Source: an uncultured Actinomycetes bacterium (GTDB lineage Bacteria; Actinomycetota; Actinomycetes; Nanopelagicales; Nanopelagicaceae). From it: 10,279 nt of DNA. The position numbers were made by a program, and so were the translations under genes. Within the stretch, counting starts at the first letter, position 1. Each line of letters begins with the position of its first letter. Below are positions 1 to 6,744 of this stretch, one piece after another. The notes beneath the pieces were generated by a model. That model ran no database searches and was not told the DNA's origin. It worked only from the letters and a program-made list of their open reading frames with translations. The stretch spans positions 1 through 10,279 of the forward strand of contig CAINSH010000137.1 of the NCBI GenBank assembly GCA_903852955.1, read 5' to 3'.

Positions 1-14
1 CGCCTCGATATTAA

Positions 15-1496
15 TTAACCTAAACGTCCTTTAAGCCATCTAGTTACCGCAATAACCAGACGGTCATCTTTAGGCCGACGTTTAAAGCTTAAGAAACTCA
101 TCGGCAAATTAAACCGTGTGCGTACAACAGTTCGTGGGTATGTGTATTCAAGTAAACCTTCAGGGCCATGTACACGCCCATAACCACTCTCTTTCACGCC
201 GCCGAAAGGCACAGATGCAACCGCTGCAAATGAAAATGTTGAGTTAATGGCAACCATTCCACATGCAAGTTCTGCAGCAATGCTTTTACCGTGGCGCTTT
301 GACCACACATTTGCGCCAAGACCATAACTAGATGCATTAGCTAGTTTGATTGCTTCTTGCATATCTTTAACTCGATTAATGATAATTGTTGGGCCAAAAG
401 TTTCTTCACGCATGGCTGCAGAATCTTCAGGTACATCAAACAAAATAACTGGTTGCACGAAAGGAGGTTGCACAGATTCGGGACCACCATAGGCACAAGA
501 ACCACCATCTTTAATCGCAGCTTTAATATGGGACTGAATCACTTTAATCTGTGATGGCATAGTTGCTGGGCCGTAATTTCCATCACCAGGCGCACCAGCA
601 TGAATAGTTTTAGCTAATTCAACTGCCAGAGCAATAAATTGATCTGCAACTTTTTCATCAACATAAACACGTTCAGCGCCGATACATGATTGACCAGCAT
701 TTGCCATCGCAGACCATATTGTTGCATCGACAGCGCGCGCTAAATTGGCATCAGCTGCAACAATTACTGGATCTTTACCACCGCACTCAAGTACAACTGG
801 AGTCATAGTCGTTGCACATTGGGCAGCAACGAGTTTTGCTGTGCGAGTAGATCCAGTGAAAGAGAGTTTGTCTACTCCACTGGTGCAAAGCGCACCGCCC
901 GTTTCGCCAAGGCCAGTAATCGTTGTGAAGATATCGGCGAAAGGCGCAACTTCGTTAAATACTTCTTCAAGCCACATTCCAACACCTGGCGTGTATTCAC
1001 TTGGCTTAAATACAACAGTGTTACCAGCAGCTAATGCATATGAAATTGAACCCACCGGAGTAAAAATTGGATAATTCCATGGACCAATTACACCAACAAC
1101 TCCAAGTGGAGATCGTTGAACAGTTGCGGACATATTTGCCATCAATAAGCCAGGTGCTCGATATGAAGTGCGCATGACCTCTTCGGCATGACGCGCGGCC
1201 CAACCAATGTGACTGACGGCCATACTTGCTTCTAACTTTGCATCACTGATTGGTTTGCCGGTTTCAAGTGAAATTAAAGCTGCAACTTGATCGACACGAT
1301 TAATAATCAGAGAAGACCACTTGAGTAGTACTTTCTTTCGCCCATTAAAACCAAGTTCTTGCCATTTAGTAGATGCAGTGCGCGCATGTCCCACCACCTC
1401 AGCAACTTGTTTAGCGCTAAAAATCGGATAAGTTCCTGCGATTTCGCCAGTTGCCGGGTTATGTGAATCAAAAGTGGGGGTGCGCTTAGTGGCCAT
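15..1496 (-). CDS. NAD(P)-dependent aldehyde dehydrogenase (DDALDH/GabD2-like)
   Basis: This is a complete 493-residue aldehyde dehydrogenase, which oxidises an aldehyde to its carboxylate with NAD(P)+ in the cytoplasm. The whole fold is visible: GPWNYP with catalytic Asn141, the FTGS cofactor loop at 213-216, general base Glu237 in LECGGKDP, nucleophile Cys271 in GQSCIG, and EETFGP at 364-369 (cofactor ribose contact). ECGG replaces the more common ELGG. The overall pattern (MREETFGP, PFGGVKESGYGR, HGPEGLLEY) resembles the diapolycopene-dialdehyde dehydrogenase-like branch and mycobacterial GabD2, but the substrate cannot be read from sequence. After the catalytic domain, residues about 460-493 form a basic tail with hydrophobic patches that might touch a membrane (inference). 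ATG at 1496 is chosen because the protein begins normally there and TACGCT sits 7 bases upstream. It is transcribed away from the hydrolase at 1535. Confidence 0.93.
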   Translation of the reverse strand: MATKRTPTFDSHNPATGEIAGTYPIFSAKQVAEVVGHARTASTKWQELGFNGRKKVLLKWSSLIINRVDQVAALISLETGKPISDAKLEASMAVSHIGWAARHAEEVMRTSYRAPGLLMANMSATVQRSPLGVVGVIGPWNYPIFTPVGSISYALAAGNTVVFKPSEYTPGVGMWLEEVFNEVAPFADIFTTITGLGETGGALCTSGVDKLSFTGSTRTAKLVAAQCATTMTPVVLECGGKDPVIVAADANLARAVDATIWSAMANAGQSCIGAERVYVDEKVADQFIALAVELAKTIHAGAPGDGNYGPATMPSQIKVIQSHIKAAIKDGGSCAYGGPESVQPPFVQPVILFDVPEDSAAMREETFGPTIIINRVKDMQEAIKLANASSYGLGANVWSKRHGKSIAAELACGMVAINSTFSFAAVASVPFGGVKESGYGRVHGPEGLLEYTYPRTVVRTRFNLPMSFLSFKRRPKDDRLVIAVTRWLKGRLG

Positions 1497-1503
1497 GGTC
1501 CAA

Positions 1504-1509
1504 AGCGTA
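1504..1509 (-). promoter_or_regulatory. -10 element of the aldehyde dehydrogenase, leaderless type
   Basis: Read on the minus strand, TACGCT fits the actinobacterial TANNNT -10 pattern and lies 7 bases before the ATG at 1496. That spacing would start the transcript at or next to the start codon. No Shine-Dalgarno sequence is visible in the gap, which agrees with leaderless translation. No convincing -35 is seen. The hexamer is degenerate, so the call rests mainly on spacing. Confidence 0.4.
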
Positions 1510-1521
1510 GTGGGCTAAAGA

Positions 1522-1527
1522 TAAGAT
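1522..1527 (+). promoter_or_regulatory. -10 element of the alpha/beta hydrolase, leaderless type
   Basis: TAAGAT fits TANNNT and ends 7 bases before the ATG at 1535, again placing the transcript start at the start codon. The preceding bases lack a clear AGGAGG-like site. It lies only 12 bases from the opposing -10 at 1504-1509, so RNA polymerase could hardly occupy both at once. Support is motif plus spacing only. Confidence 0.45.
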
Positions 1528-1534
1528 TTGAAGT

Positions 1535-2245
1535 ATGGCCGAGATAATCAGACCCAGTTCTGTTTTACCGGCCTTACGAACTCCATTTCATGTCCATACA
1601 ACAGATGGTGTGGATTTAATCGGCGAAGTTGCCGCGCCTATCGGCCCATCCAAAGGTTCAATATTAACTTTGCATCCTTTACCAACTGCCGGGGGAATGA
1701 TGGACTCCCACGTTTATAAAAAAGCTGCAAACCGATTGCCGGCGATGGCAGGAATTACTGTTGTTCGATTTAATACACGCGGAACCACTAGTGATGCTGG
1801 AAGCAGTACCGGAAGTTTCGATAATGGTGATGCTGAAGGTCTAGACGTTCAGGCGATGATTAATTATTGCTATGAAGTTTTAAAGTTAGAAAATCTTTGG
1901 ATTGTTGGTTGGTCATTTGGGACGGATTTAGCTCTTCGTCATGCAAAAGACCCACGACACAAAGGCCTCATTCTTTTAAGCCCACCGCTTCGTACTACTA
2001 CTGATGAAGAGTTGAAATATTGGAACTCGGATTCAAGACCAATCCTGGCATTGGTTCCAGAACATGATGATTACTTAAAGCCGGATGAAGCTAAAAAGCG
2101 ATTCTCAATTGTTCCAAAGCTAAGAATTATTCCAGTGGAAGATGCAAAGCATTTATGGCTTGGAGAACCGGCGGTACATCGCGTTTTATCGGAGATTAAT
2201 ACCGCAGTTACTGGCGAAAAATCCCCATTACCAATTGAGTTTTAA
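1535..2245 (+). CDS. alpha/beta hydrolase, COG2945-type
   Basis: This is a 236-residue single-domain alpha/beta hydrolase, probably a cytoplasmic esterase or thioesterase of unknown substrate. Landmarks in order: an HPLPTAGGMMDSHV block at 47-60, which is the HPHP..GG.MD signature of the COG2945 predicted hydrolases; VVRFNTRG at 76-83; an SFDNGDAEGLD stretch at 94-104; the nucleophile elbow GWSFG with Ser127; acid candidates Asp178 or Asp179 in PEHDDY; and His206 in AKHLW. The catalytic triad therefore appears complete, and the length is usual for the family. There is no signal peptide. The start at 1535 is supported by a -10 element 7 bases upstream. The gene diverges from the aldehyde dehydrogenase, and the last four bases are shared with the stop of the convergent AI-2E gene. 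Confidence 0.88.
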   Translation: MAEIIRPSSVLPALRTPFHVHTTDGVDLIGEVAAPIGPSKGSILTLHPLPTAGGMMDSHVYKKAANRLPAMAGITVVRFNTRGTTSDAGSSTGSFDNGDAEGLDVQAMINYCYEVLKLENLWIVGWSFGTDLALRHAKDPRHKGLILLSPPLRTTTDEELKYWNSDSRPILALVPEHDDYLKPDEAKKRFSIVPKLRIIPVEDAKHLWLGEPAVHRVLSEINTAVTGEKSPLPIEF

Positions 2246-3210
2246 GAGTTATTAGCGCGAGGAATAACAACTTCATCTAGGATCAAAATAATTGAAGCTG
2301 CAACTGGAACAGCTAATAAACCGCCAATTAGACCCAGCAAAGATGAACCTATAAGCGCTGAAATAATCGTTACTGCGCCGGGTACCGACAATGTGCGCTT
2401 CATAATACGTGGAGTCACGATGTAATTTTCAACTTGAACATAAACAACGTAAGCCACAAAGGCAATTACCCCAATCAAAACAGATTGTGTGAGGGCGATT
2501 ATGGTGACGATTCCACACCCTAAGAAATGGCCAATCAAAGGAATCAGACCACAGACCAGAACAATCATTCCGATGGCTATTGGTGAGGGAAGTCCCAAGG
2601 CCAAAGACATGAAGAAAACAAAGACTGATGCCATGGCAGCAATGATTATCTGACTTCCAACGAATGATCCAACGCGCGCAATAACTGCATTTGTTAAATG
2701 ACCAACACGCTCCCTGCGTGAAGCAGGAACTAATGAAAGACCTAGATCTACCGCTTGTGGTAGCGATGTGATGAAGTAGAGCGTTAAGACCAAAATGGTT
2801 AGGAAAGTAAAGAAGCCTGAAAGCACTGACTTACCCACACCAACTACTCCACCAAAAGCTGAAATTAGCAAAGTTCCATCTGAAGTGATTGATTTCAGTT
2901 TGGTCTGTAACGTATCGATAATCCCATATTGGTCATTTAATTTATTAATGGTTGCATTCGCGGTGAGATCTGACAAAAGTCCGGGTGCTTTATTGATTAA
3001 TTGCGTTCCTTGCGAAATCACGGGTGGAACTACAACGAGGGCGAAAAAAATAACAAATAGAATCACACTAGTAAAAATCACAGTGACGGCTGTCGTTCTA
3101 GACATATTTCGTCGACGCAAAGCTTCTACTGCAGGGTTCAAGCCGGTAGCTAAAAAGAGCGCGATTAAAATTAAAATAAATATCTGGGAAACACTTGCAA
3201 GTGCACGCAT
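2242..3210 (-). CDS. AI-2E family transporter, intact 3' part of a frameshifted gene
   Basis: This part encodes 322 residues of an AI-2E family (TqsA/PerM, UPF0118) inner-membrane permease. Members export varied small molecules, or in some cases ions, and the name does not prove autoinducer transport. Visible are hydrophobic segments at about 8-24, 42-62, 131-149, 187-205, 209-227, 233-254 and 280-311, a soluble loop at about 65-115, and the family signature QVENYIVTPRIM at 259-270. ATG 3210 is only the first in-frame Met and is probably not the true start. The frame stays open upstream and encodes SPFYFGF and a further transmembrane stretch typical of this family, but reaches a stop at 3334-3336 with no ATG, GTG or TTG after it. 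The genuine N-terminus lies in another frame (3225-3368). Restoring one G near 3270 gives a normal 375-residue protein starting at 3368. Confidence 0.85.
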   Translation of the reverse strand: MRALASVSQIFILILIALFLATGLNPAVEALRRRNMSRTTAVTVIFTSVILFVIFFALVVVPPVISQGTQLINKAPGLLSDLTANATINKLNDQYGIIDTLQTKLKSITSDGTLLISAFGGVVGVGKSVLSGFFTFLTILVLTLYFITSLPQAVDLGLSLVPASRRERVGHLTNAVIARVGSFVGSQIIIAAMASVFVFFMSLALGLPSPIAIGMIVLVCGLIPLIGHFLGCGIVTIIALTQSVLIGVIAFVAYVVYVQVENYIVTPRIMKRTLSVPGAVTIISALIGSSLLGLIGGLLAVPVAASIILILDEVVIPRANNS

Positions 3211-3224
3211 CAGGACAATTGCGG

Positions 3225-3368
3225 TTAGCGCACCGAGAGTTGCAATAAATCCAAAATAGAAGGGTGAGCCCGATTGATTGGTGCACCTGCAATTCCATAA
3301 TCTGCTGGACTCGCGGCTGTTTTTGCTGCCCGTTTAGTCGCTTTCTTGATTCGCTCTGTAATTGCCAT
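3225..3368 (-). pseudogene. displaced 5' end of the AI-2E transporter gene
   Basis: ATG at 3368 opens a 47-codon reading frame that ends at TAA 3227-3225. Its first 33 residues (MAITERIKKATKR...GAPINR) look like the basic cytoplasmic start of an actinobacterial AI-2E permease, which normally continues R-x-SPFY-x-GF. Here SPFYFGF continues in a neighbouring frame. Adding one G to the GGG run (CCC on the plus strand at 3269-3271) makes the protein read PINRGSPFYFGF without interruption. The upstream frame closes at a TGA (3395-3393), so 3368 is the natural start, and a TACAAT element lies 6 bases before it. Whether this is a true mutation or a homopolymer sequencing error cannot be decided here. 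Confidence 0.75.
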
Positions 3369-3374
3369 GGAACC

Positions 3375-3380
3375 ATTGTA
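3375..3380 (-). promoter_or_regulatory. -10 element of the AI-2E transporter gene, leaderless type
   Basis: TACAAT on the minus strand matches five of six bases of TATAAT and ends 6 bases before the ATG at 3368. This is the best -10 in the window. Its position supports 3368, not 3210, as the original start of the transporter and implies a leaderless or nearly leaderless message. No -35 is evident at 17-base spacing. Confidence 0.55.
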
Positions 3381-3439
3381 AAGATAGTTATCTCACTTAT
3401 ATGAGACGTGGTGTTCATATGCCTGTCACATTTTTAAGG

Positions 3440-3445
3440 GACAAT
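3440..3445 (+). promoter_or_regulatory. possible -10 element of the DUF4032 operon
   Basis: GACAAT ends 7 bases before the ATG at 3453 and keeps the A at position 2 and the final AAT of the consensus, although the first T is missing. An alternative reading is that AAGGG at 3436-3440, 12 bases before the ATG, is a distant ribosome-binding site. That spacing is long, so the leaderless reading is preferred with limited confidence. Confidence 0.35.
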
Positions 3446-3452
3446 ACTGACT

Positions 3453-4679
3453 ATGGCTTTGAGGATCACCGGTTTAGGCGAGGAAATCGCTGCCGTTACT
3501 GGGCTGCCTTGGCAACAGAGTTTGGAAGAGTGGCCTGAAGATCCAGCCTTGGCAGAAAAGCGCGGTATTTCGCGCCACGTAGTTCGATTAGTTCGCGCCA
3601 CCACCGAAGAAGATGCGCCTGTCTATGCTGTGAAAGAAACCGTTGCAGAGTTTGCTAATCGTGAATATAAAGTTTTGCGCGAACTTACTTCCCTCAAAGC
3701 ACCCTGTGTTGAACAGATAGCTGTGGTCGAGGGTCGCACCGATACAACTGGCGAGGAACTTCCATGCGCAATAGTTACGCGCTTTTTGCCTTACTCTCTT
3801 CCGTATCGAGTTCTGCTTTCAGGCTCTGTTACCGCCCATGATGTAAACACAATGGCTAACGCTTTAGCTCTTTTGTTAGTGCGATTACACTTACTTGGTT
3901 TTTGGTGGGGTGATTGCTCGTTATCTAATACTTTATTTCGTCGAGATGCCGAAGGATTTGCCGCTTATTTAGTTGATGCCGAAACTGGCGAATTTCAAAA
4001 AACTTTAAGTGATGGTCAGCGCGAACATGATTTAGATATTGCAATGTTTAACGTAGCCGCTGAGCTAGAAGATTTACGCCTTTCAGGAGTTCTATATCCA
4101 GGCATGGATCCAGTGCGCGCAGCTGAAGCTGTTATTAGAAGGTATCGCCGTATTTGGGCTGCGCTTAAAGAGCGACAACTTCTTGATCCTAAGGATCGTC
4201 ATGCAGTAGAACGGGCGATGCGCCAGCTCCATGATTTGGGCTTTGCTGTCGAAGAAGTTTCCATCACTATCGATGGTGACAGTCAGATGCTTTCATTCCA
4301 ACCGCGCCTAGTTGCTGCGGGTTATCACACGCAGCGTTTACGCGAGTTGATGGGAATCGAAACAGAGGAACTGCAGGCAAAACGTTTGCTTGCATCTTTT
4401 GATCGCTACCGAGCTCGCCATGAAAGATCTGCACTTTCAGTAACTGAAGTGGCCAAGACGTGGTTTATTGAAGTCTTTGAACCAATAATTAATCGTGTCC
4501 CAGAGCAGATGCGTGGACGCGTAGAGCGAGCCCAAATGTTCCATGAAATCCTTGAAAACCGCTGGTATTTGAGCGAACAAAAAGGAAGCGACGTTGGCCT
4601 TGAGTTTGCCGCCGATAACTACGTTCAAGAAATCTTGCCGTATCGCCGCGATTCTGGTGTAGATATCCCTGCCCATTAG
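3453..4679 (+). CDS. DUF4032 protein with a kinase-like N-terminal domain
   Basis: This 408-residue soluble protein is recognised as a DUF4032 member, a family found mainly in Actinobacteria with no established function. The first half has the layout of a phosphotransferase fold (lipopolysaccharide-kinase or aminoglycoside-phosphotransferase type). YAVKET carries a candidate ATP-binding Lys61, and ANREYKVLREL a candidate partner Glu71. WWGDCSLSNTL at 151-161 carries a catalytic-loop-like Asp154 and Asn159. YLVDAETGE carries a metal-binding-like Asp175, with DAE where protein kinases have DFG. EHDLDIAMFNVAAELEDL follows at 191-208. The second half, with FQPRLVAAGYH at 282-292 and many charged helices, is the DUF4032-specific region. 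It heads a likely operon with the YbbN-like gene (9-base gap) and the MFS gene. The residue pattern suggests phosphotransfer, but activity and substrate are unknown. Confidence 0.87.
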   Translation: MALRITGLGEEIAAVTGLPWQQSLEEWPEDPALAEKRGISRHVVRLVRATTEEDAPVYAVKETVAEFANREYKVLRELTSLKAPCVEQIAVVEGRTDTTGEELPCAIVTRFLPYSLPYRVLLSGSVTAHDVNTMANALALLLVRLHLLGFWWGDCSLSNTLFRRDAEGFAAYLVDAETGEFQKTLSDGQREHDLDIAMFNVAAELEDLRLSGVLYPGMDPVRAAEAVIRRYRRIWAALKERQLLDPKDRHAVERAMRQLHDLGFAVEEVSITIDGDSQMLSFQPRLVAAGYHTQRLRELMGIETEELQAKRLLASFDRYRARHERSALSVTEVAKTWFIEVFEPIINRVPEQMRGRVERAQMFHEILENRWYLSEQKGSDVGLEFAADNYVQEILPYRRDSGVDIPAH

Positions 4680-4681
4680 GA
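4678..4681 (+). promoter_or_regulatory. ribosome-binding site deciding a GTG start
   Basis: AGGA overlaps the DUF4032 stop codon (TAG 4677-4679) and lies 7 bases before GTG 4689. It supports the GTG as the start of the thioredoxin/TPR gene and suggests coupled translation of the two genes. It is one of the few Shine-Dalgarno-like sites visible in the window. Confidence 0.5.
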
Positions 4682-4688
4682 TGTAGCA

Positions 4689-5549
4689 GTGAGCAATCCT
4701 CCTAATTTTGCACAGGCAGTCGATTTAAGTTCCTTAGGAAAACCTAAGGCCGTGCTCAATGGACCAACTCCTGGCGTTGAAGTAACTGCAGCAAATTTAA
4801 CTTCTCAGTTTTTGCCGATGTCTAAAGTAAAGCCAGTAATTTTATTTTGTTGGTCACAACGAAGCGCTGAATCTGTCAGCATGCTAAACACCATGGCTGA
4901 ACTTGAAAAGAGCTATCAGGGTTCGTGGATTCTGGGTCATGTAGATATTGATGCCCAAGCGCAAGTTGCACAGGCACTTCAAACTCAGAAAATTCCATAT
5001 GCCGTTGCACTCATTGCAGAACAAATAGTTCCTTTGTTTGAACAGGAATATCCAGAAGCACAAATACGCTTAGTGCTAGACAAGGTATTAACTCTTGCCG
5101 CCGAACAAGGCGTTGGCCAAGCTCCAGTTGAACAGATTGAACCAGAAGAAGAAGAAGCCGTAGCAGCTCTTGAGTCCGGGGATTTTGCCAAAGCCGAAGC
5201 TGCATACAAAAGACTTCTTGCCCGTAAACCAAGTGACTCATTTGCCAAACTAGGTTTAGCCCAAACCCAATTACTAATTCGCACCGATGGATTGCAACTT
5301 GATGCAGTAATTAACGAGGCAACCATGAATCCATCTGATGTAACTTTGCAGTTAAAAGCTGCCGACTTAGAGATTGTAAATGGGGGAGTTGAAGCAGCTT
5401 TTTCACGTTTGCTGCATGTAATTAAAGAAAGCTCAGGCGAGGATCGCAACAAAGCAAAAGAACACTTGTTGTCACTTTTTGCACTCGTAGATCCATCTGA
5501 CCCACGTTTAACTGCGGCTCGAAGCGCATTAGCGAATGCCCTCTTTTAA
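4689..5549 (+). CDS. YbbN/CnoX-like thioredoxin-fold TPR protein lacking active-site cysteines
   Basis: This is a 286-residue cytoplasmic protein with an N-terminal thioredoxin fold (about 30-140) and a C-terminal TPR-like helical region (about 153-286), the layout of E. coli YbbN/CnoX, a holdase-type co-chaperone. The strand before the active site reads PVILFCWSQRS. At the WCGPC position it has Trp55-Ser-Gln-Arg-Ser59, so both redox cysteines are absent. The cis-proline equivalent is Pro103 in KIPYAVAL. An acidic linker (EPEEEEAV, 151-158) precedes the first TPR-like unit, ALESGDFAKAEAAYKRLLARKP. The protein is therefore unlikely to be a disulfide reductase; a chaperone or scaffold role is inferred from the family. 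It starts at GTG with AGGA 7 bases upstream, and its stop codon directly abuts the MFS start. Confidence 0.9.
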   Translation: MSNPPNFAQAVDLSSLGKPKAVLNGPTPGVEVTAANLTSQFLPMSKVKPVILFCWSQRSAESVSMLNTMAELEKSYQGSWILGHVDIDAQAQVAQALQTQKIPYAVALIAEQIVPLFEQEYPEAQIRLVLDKVLTLAAEQGVGQAPVEQIEPEEEEAVAALESGDFAKAEAAYKRLLARKPSDSFAKLGLAQTQLLIRTDGLQLDAVINEATMNPSDVTLQLKAADLEIVNGGVEAAFSRLLHVIKESSGEDRNKAKEHLLSLFALVDPSDPRLTAARSALANALF

Positions 5550-6734
5550 ATGAAGGTTTTAAGCCCTAGAAAAGAGCTCATTCACTTACGAATCCTTTTC
5601 TTCCTCTTTGGCCTGGGAATCATGTCGTGGGTCCCACGATATCCAGAAGTCAAGGCAGGTCTTGGTCTAGATAATGGTGCTTTCGGTTCATTGATTAGTT
5701 CTGGCGCTATTGGTTCTGTAGTTTCTTTATTAACAGTAGGCCATGTCGTCCACACCATTGGGGTACGAAAAGTACTTCATGTTGCTTCATTTTTTTTGAT
5801 GGCAACTTTAATTGTTTTATCACACACTCACTCTGCCGTAATTTTTTTCTTCGCCAACATACTGTTTTTAGCCTCTATTTCTGCCTTTCACATATCGATT
5901 AATTCCCAGGGCTTTAATTTTCAAGATCGAACCGACAAATTTGTTATCACTCAACTTAGTGGCCTTTGGAGCGCCGGTGCATTGGCCACCGCCTTTATAT
6001 CTGGGCTCTTAGTCGATCATATTTCCCTCAGCGTCCATATAACTTTTTTGGTCATTTGCGTGTTTGTTGCAAACTTTTACATCATTAACGCCTTGGCTCC
6101 TAATTTAATGAGGGCAAATGAGGATAAAGAAATTGAATATGGGATCAAAGATTTGATTCGGGGATTTTCTTTTGACCGAATGGTTTCATTTGGCTTGATC
6201 TGTGCAATTTTTCTTGAATTTGCAATCAGTGACTGGGCGACGATATATACCAAGGAAGAAATTGGTGTTTTATCTGGCATAAACACGCTTCCCTATATTC
6301 TTTTCACAGTTACCATGATTTTTGGTCGCTTTACTGTTCATTACTTACTTCCGAAATTCACACTTGAACGCTTATCTGTTTTTGCATCATTACTTGCGGG
6401 ATCTTCCTTTTTAGTAAGTATCTTCTTGGCCCGATCTGTCTTTGCCTCGGAACAAAACATGGCATTTTTGATTATTTGCATTGGTTTTGCATTGGCTGGG
6501 CTTGGGAGTTCATTCTTAGGGCCGACTTTCATGAATGCCGCAAATGCCCGATCAAAGCACCCGGCCAGCGTAGTTATTGGCCAAATTGGCGTCTCTAATA
6601 TCGTCTTAGCTTTTATTCTTAAATGGATCGTTGCTTGGACTGCACAAATAACTTCATTGACAATTGGTTTATTGATTCCTGCGATTTTACTACTTACTGT
6701 TCCGTTTTTCGCAAAAACCCTTAAGAACGTTTAA
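5550..6734 (+). CDS. MFS transporter, YbjJ-like
   Basis: This is a 394-residue integral membrane protein with about 12 hydrophobic segments, a normal MFS length. The N-terminus fits the YbjJ-like subgroup: the first helix is followed by [15 protein letters not shown] (26-40), then [13 protein letters not shown], and a motif-A-like loop [12 protein letters not shown] at 64-75. [11 protein letters not shown] at 223-233 corresponds to the conserved E...DW.a.Y element of the second half, and [16 protein letters not shown] at 317-332 lies in helix 10. The substrate is unknown. The ATG follows the previous TAA without a gap and has no visible Shine-Dalgarno, so reinitiation after the YbbN-like gene is likely. 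The last 14 bases overlap the convergent glgB. The gene sits where M. tuberculosis has PE_PGRS24 between its YbbN-like gene and glgB, so it may be a lineage-specific insertion. Confidence 0.87.
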   Translation: MKVLSPRKELIHLRILFFLFGLGIMSWVPRYPEVKAGLGLDNGAFGSLISSGAIGSVVSLLTVGHVVHTIGVRKVLHVASFFLMATLIVLSHTHSAVIFFFANILFLASISAFHISINSQGFNFQDRTDKFVITQLSGLWSAGALATAFISGLLVDHISLSVHITFLVICVFVANFYIINALAPNLMRANEDKEIEYGIKDLIRGFSFDRMVSFGLICAIFLEFAISDWATIYTKEEIGVLSGINTLPYILFTVTMIFGRFTVHYLLPKFTLERLSVFASLLAGSSFLVSIFLARSVFASEQNMAFLIICIGFALAGLGSSFLGPTFMNAANARSKHPASVVIGQIGVSNIVLAFILKWIVAWTAQITSLTIGLLIPAILLLTVPFFAKTLKNV

Positions 6735-6744
6735 ACCAAAGGGT
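6713..6744 (-). terminator. weak intrinsic terminator candidate for the glgE-glgB transcript
   Basis: ACCCTT (6717-6722) and AAGGGT (6739-6744) form a 6-bp inverted repeat around a 16-base loop containing the palindrome GTTTAAAC (6729-6736). In the minus-strand transcript the stem is followed directly by UUUU, as expected of an intrinsic terminator. It covers the overlapping stop codons of glgB and the MFS gene. The stem is short and the loop large, so it may be inefficient. In the plus direction no T-tract follows. Confidence 0.35.

Noticed and set aside
1..18. Plus-strand codons ending in TAA at 16-18, which could be the end of a convergent gene overlapping the dehydrogenase stop by a few bases.
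   Set aside because: Only five codons are visible, and the TTAATTAA sequence provides stops in more than one frame, so no gene can be supported.
2244..2273. Inverted repeat GTTATT (2248-2253) / AATAAC (2263-2268) just after the hydrolase stop.
   Set aside because: The stem is AT-rich, lies in AI-2E coding sequence and is not followed by a T-run in either direction, so it is not a convincing terminator.
2795..3259. 154-codon plus-strand reading frame opposite the AI-2E gene, plus other long antisense frames in the dehydrogenase, thioredoxin/TPR and glgB genes.
   Set aside because: These mirror well-supported genes on the other strand, have no recognisable domain or start signal, and are explained as antisense shadows.
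3262..3275. Programmed ribosomal frameshifting as the explanation for the AI-2E frame change.
   Set aside because: There is no X-XXY-YYZ slippery heptamer, no run longer than three G and no obvious stimulating hairpin. A one-base deletion or sequencing error is simpler.
2242..3368. AI-2E name taken as evidence of quorum sensing.
   Set aside because: The family exports diverse substrates, and no luxS or signalling gene is visible in the window.
3391..3406. Short inverted repeat TCTCA...TGAGA in the divergent gap between the AI-2E and DUF4032 genes, a possible operator.
   Set aside because: Five-base arms around six bases arise often by chance, and nothing here suggests a regulator.
3098..3418. 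106-codon minus-strand reading frame starting at 3418.
   Set aside because: It is out of frame with both parts of the AI-2E gene. Its composition is not protein-like, and the family homology lies in the other two frames.
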